Assembly: GCA_005888325.1 (NCBI GenBank)
Contig: VAWU01000025.1
Location: 10,196-58,434 of the forward strand
Direction of reading: 5' to 3'
Length of the DNA stretch: 48,239 nt
From: Actinomycetota bacterium
GTDB taxonomy: Bacteria > Actinomycetota > Acidimicrobiia > Acidimicrobiales > AC-14
The translations under genes were made by a program, and so were the position numbers. Positions within the stretch are counted from its first letter, which is position 1, and the number at the start of each line of letters is the position of its first letter. Shown here piece by piece: positions 46,051 to 48,239 of this stretch. The notes under the pieces are model-generated. The model saw nothing but the letters and a program-made list of their open reading frames with translations, was not told the origin of the DNA and did no database searches.

Positions 46051-47325
46051 ATGGTCGATCGTCGCGGCTTGGCCCACATCATCGAAGACCTCCTGGGGAA
46101 CGACCTGCCGGTCGCGGTCCTGGCGTACGACGGCACCCGACTCGGGCCGCCCGACGCGGCCGCAACGCTCGTGGTGCGCTCCCCCGCCGCGCTCCAGCGT
46201 CTCCTGACGGCGCCGGGTGAGCTCGGCTTCGCCCGCGCCTACGTCGAGGGTCACCTCGACGTCGAGGGCGACATCTTCGCCGCGCTCGCGCTCCGCGACC
46301 ACCTGCCCGACGTCCGGGTGACGCGCCGCCAGTGGGTCGACATCCTCCGGCTCGTCACGGCTGCCGGCGGCGTCCGCGCGCTGCGGCCGCTGCCACCCCC
46401 GCAGGAGGAGGTTCGCCTGCGGGGCCCACGTCACTCGAAGGCGCGCGACGCCGCCGCGATCGCGCACCACTACGACGTCTCCAACCAGTTCTACCGGCTC
46501 TTGCTGGGCCCGTCCCTCACGTACTCGTGCGCCGTGTGGCGCGACCCCTCGATCTCGCTCGAGGACGCGCAGGCGGCCAAACACGAGCTCGTCTGCCGGA
46601 AGCTCGGGCTCGAGCCGGGCATGCGCCTGCTCGACGTGGGCTGCGGGTGGGGCGGCATGGTGCTGCACGCCGCCGAGCACCACGGCGTCCGGGCCGTCGG
46701 CGTCACCGTGTCGGCCCGCCAGGCCGACCTCGCGGGCAAACGGGTCGCGGAGGCGGGGCTCGCCGACCGGGTCGAGATCCGGCTGCAGGACTATCGCGAC
46801 GTGACCGACGGCCCCTACGACGCCATCAGCTCCATCGGGATGTTCGAGCACGTGGGGCTGGCGAGCCTGCGCGTCTACCTCCAACGCCTGTACGGCCTCC
46901 TGCGGCCGCAGGGACGCCTCCTCAACCACGCCATCGCCCGCCCGCCCGGCGATCGGCCCCGCTTCGCCCGAGCCAGCTTCATCGATCGCTACGTCTTCCC
47001 CGACGGCGAGCTCCACGAGGTCGGCGAGGTCGTGTCCGCGATGCAGCGCGAGCGCTTCGAGGTCCGCCACGTCGAGAGCCTGCGCGAGCACTATGCCCTG
47101 ACCCTGCGCCGCTGGGTCGCCAATCTCGAGGGGGGTTGGGACGAAGCGGTGGCCGAGGCGGGGATCGCGCGCGCTCGCATCTGGCGGCTCTACATGGCCG
47201 CCTCGGCGCTGAACTTCGAGGCGGGACGCACCCAGGTCCACCAGGTGCTGGCGGTGCGCGCCGACGGCGGGCGGAGCGACATGCCGCTGCGACCGTCGTT
47301 CGACCGCGACATCGCCCGGCCCTGA
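46051..47325 (+). CDS. cfa: Cyclopropane-fatty-acyl-phospholipid synthase family methyltransferase
   Basis: 424 residues. The N-terminal domain (1-120) is followed by the SAM-dependent CFA domain: AIAHHYDVSNQFYRLLLGPS, LTYSCAVWRDPSISLEDAQ, SAM motif LLDVGCGWGGMVLHAA and SSIGMFEHVGLASLRVYLQR, SFIDRYVFPDG. It transfers a methyl or methylene group to unsaturated phospholipid acyl chains, giving cyclopropane or branched (tuberculostearate-like) fatty acids. Together with the desaturase elsewhere in the window it points to modified membrane lipids. ATG 46051 is fixed by the leaderless -10. Confidence 0.94.
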   Translation: MVDRRGLAHIIEDLLGNDLPVAVLAYDGTRLGPPDAAATLVVRSPAALQRLLTAPGELGFARAYVEGHLDVEGDIFAALALRDHLPDVRVTRRQWVDILRLVTAAGGVRALRPLPPPQEEVRLRGPRHSKARDAAAIAHHYDVSNQFYRLLLGPSLTYSCAVWRDPSISLEDAQAAKHELVCRKLGLEPGMRLLDVGCGWGGMVLHAAEHHGVRAVGVTVSARQADLAGKRVAEAGLADRVEIRLQDYRDVTDGPYDAISSIGMFEHVGLASLRVYLQRLYGLLRPQGRLLNHAIARPPGDRPRFARASFIDRYVFPDGELHEVGEVVSAMQRERFEVRHVESLREHYALTLRRWVANLEGGWDEAVAEAGIARARIWRLYMAASALNFEAGRTQVHQVLAVRADGGRSDMPLRPSFDRDIARP

Positions 47326-47374
47326 GCCGGGCGGGCTCGATTCCGCGGGTTGAAGGTTGACGCGACCCTCTCGA

Positions 47375-47380
47375 TAGGCT
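47375..47380 (+). promoter_or_regulatory. -10 element of the cytochrome oxidase operon
   Basis: TAGGCT, with a possible -35 TTGAAG (47350-47355) 19 bases upstream. Six bases after the hexamer is ATC 47387, in frame with subunit II. Confidence 0.55.
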
Positions 47381-47386
47381 CGGCGC

Positions 47387-48118
47387 ATCGCCCCCCGACC
47401 CCGAGTCGCGCGGTTGCTCGCCATCCTCGGACCGCTGCTGGTCGCGGGATGCGGCTCGCGTTACGGCGCGACCCGATCCGCTTCTGAGCAGGGTGACGAC
47501 ATCCTCGGGCTCTGGCGCGGGCTGTTCTGGGTTGCGGCGATCATCGGTGCGCTCGTCATGGGCCTCATCCTCTGGGCCGTCTTCCGCTACCGCCACCGCG
47601 GACCGGTCGAGGAGCTGCCGGCGCAGACCCACTCCAACATCCCGCTCGAGATCTTCTACACCGCGGTGCCCCTGCTCATCGTCGTCGTCCTCTTCAGCGT
47701 CAACGTCGTCACCCAGAACCGGGTGACGAAGCTGAGCGACCACCCCGACGTGCGCGTCGAGGTCACCGCCTTCCAGTGGCAGTGGCGCTTCCGGTACGTG
47801 CAGGAGGACATCACGATCGTCGGCGACCTCGAACACCCGCCGACGCTCGTGCTGCCCGTCAACCGGACGGTGCGGTTGAAGCTGCGCACCACCGACGTCA
47901 TCCATTCCTTCTACGTGCCCGCCTTCCTCGAGAAGCGAGACCTCATCCCCGGAGTCGACAACCAGATCGACGTGCGCCCGAACCGGGTCGGTCGCTTCGT
48001 CGGTCACTGCGCCGAGTTCTGCGGCCTGGCGCACGACCGCATGGGGTTCGACGTCGAGACGCTGACCCCCGCCGCCTTCGACCGGTGGGCGCGCGCGAAG
48101 CGGGGCCGGGCCGCGTGA
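47387..48118 (+). CDS. ctaC: Cytochrome c oxidase subunit II
   Basis: About 243 residues. A lipoprotein signal ends in LVAGC, two membrane helices follow (~44-67 and ~86-106), then the cupredoxin domain with the aromatic FQWQWRF and the CuA site HCAEFCGLAHDRM (Cys, Glu, Cys, His, Met ligands; the first His is in VIHSFYVPAF). It accepts electrons from cytochrome c or the bc complex. From TTG 47414 the signal peptide would start MLAILGPLL with no basic residues. From ATC 47387 it begins with APRPRVAR, a proper n-region, and matches the leaderless -10 spacing. The TGA overlaps ctaD as GTGA. Confidence 0.92.
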   Translation: MAPRPRVARLLAILGPLLVAGCGSRYGATRSASEQGDDILGLWRGLFWVAAIIGALVMGLILWAVFRYRHRGPVEELPAQTHSNIPLEIFYTAVPLLIVVVLFSVNVVTQNRVTKLSDHPDVRVEVTAFQWQWRFRYVQEDITIVGDLEHPPTLVLPVNRTVRLKLRTTDVIHSFYVPAFLEKRDLIPGVDNQIDVRPNRVGRFVGHCAEFCGLAHDRMGFDVETLTPAAFDRWARAKRGRAA

Positions 48119-48239
48119 CGCTCGTCGACGAGCGACCGTCCGCGTCGGAGCCCGCTGGCGTCCGGCCGCGGTCGACGGGTCTCGTCGACTGGCTGACGAC
48201 TACGGACCACAAGAAGATCGGCCTGCTCTACATGGGCAC
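48115..48239 (+). CDS. ctaD: Cytochrome c oxidase subunit I, N-terminal fragment
   Basis: 41 residues before the right edge. After a ~23-residue variable start comes LVDWLTTTDHKKIGLLYMG, the conserved first segment of heme-copper oxidase subunit I just before the first membrane helix. GTG 48115 overlaps the ctaC stop by four bases. The gene continues beyond the window; subunit III and the bc1 genes may follow there. Confidence 0.95.
   Translation, partial: MTLVDERPSASEPAGVRPRSTGLVDWLTTTDHKKIGLLYMG

Overview
The window is a 48.2 kb piece of a high-GC genome (about 70% G+C by eye) from an actinobacterium, most likely of the Acidimicrobiia type. The lineage is inferred from gene content: the proteasome ATPase ARC/Mpa, the CofG-CofH fusion FbiC for coenzyme F420, the actinobacterial G6PD partner OpcA, a MarP-type periplasmic protease, an Actinobacterial Holin-X protein and a mycothiol-type DinB/MDMPI protein. 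I see no rRNA, tRNA, CRISPR array, phage or intact insertion sequence. No gene-free stretch exceeds about 200 bases; the largest are 14505-14700, 37586-37786 and 43724-43900.

Layout. (1) 1-631, minus: start of the proteasome ATPase, divergent from a small ferredoxin (779-1021). (2) 1050-9698, minus: a long unidirectional array. TetR regulator, acyl-CoA ligase, thioesterase, D,D-carboxypeptidase and LON-domain protein come first. Three small membrane or unknown proteins, a ubiquitin-like sulfur carrier (TtuB-like), tRNA thiolase TtuA, tRNA m1A58 methyltransferase TrmI and MarP follow. (3) 9742-12809, plus: fatty acid desaturase and NagA behind a perfect TetR operator, then a FIST protein. (4) 12813-14504, minus: polytopic glycosyltransferase-like protein. 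(5) 14701-16448, plus: small unknown protein and GMC oxidoreductase. (6) 16540-22864, plus: pentose phosphate operon tkt-tal-zwf-opcA-pgl. (7) 22909-28038: lipoprotein, FbiC plus a DUF2236 protein, small zinc-ribbon protein and LOG-family protein. (8) 28132-31784, minus: glycolate oxidase glcD-glcE-glcF plus a 67-aa protein. (9) 31870-37585: M20 peptidase remnant, Cys-rich unknown, MDMPI-like protein, an AAA ATPase/DUF2357-like pair, a secreted TIM-barrel protein and a small zinc ribbon. (10) 37787-40784, plus: two small proteins, a GH13 glucosidase and a coupled APH-fold kinase. (11) 40825-44182, minus: RNase D, EEP nuclease, flavin reductase, small unknown, pterin dehydratase. (12) 44302-48239, plus: MarR, MFS exporter, CFA-type methyltransferase, cytochrome oxidase subunits II and I (the last is cut by the window edge).

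Two start-site rules run through the window and were used to choose starts. First, many monocistronic or first genes have TANNNT followed by exactly 6-7 bases and then ATG or GTG, the layout expected of leaderless mRNAs. Two genes show the same spacing in front of an in-frame ATC. Second, genes in operons overlap by 4 bases as NTGA. All four versions occur (5 ATGA, 8 GTGA, 1 TTGA, 1 CTGA), indicating tight translational coupling and use of TTG and probably CTG as starts.

The most interesting biology is: the ttuB-ttuA-trmI T-loop tRNA modification set close to the proteasome locus; the AAA ATPase plus nuclease-less DUF2357-like pair; the leaderless and NTG/ATC start patterns; and several short tandem repeats that include stop codons.
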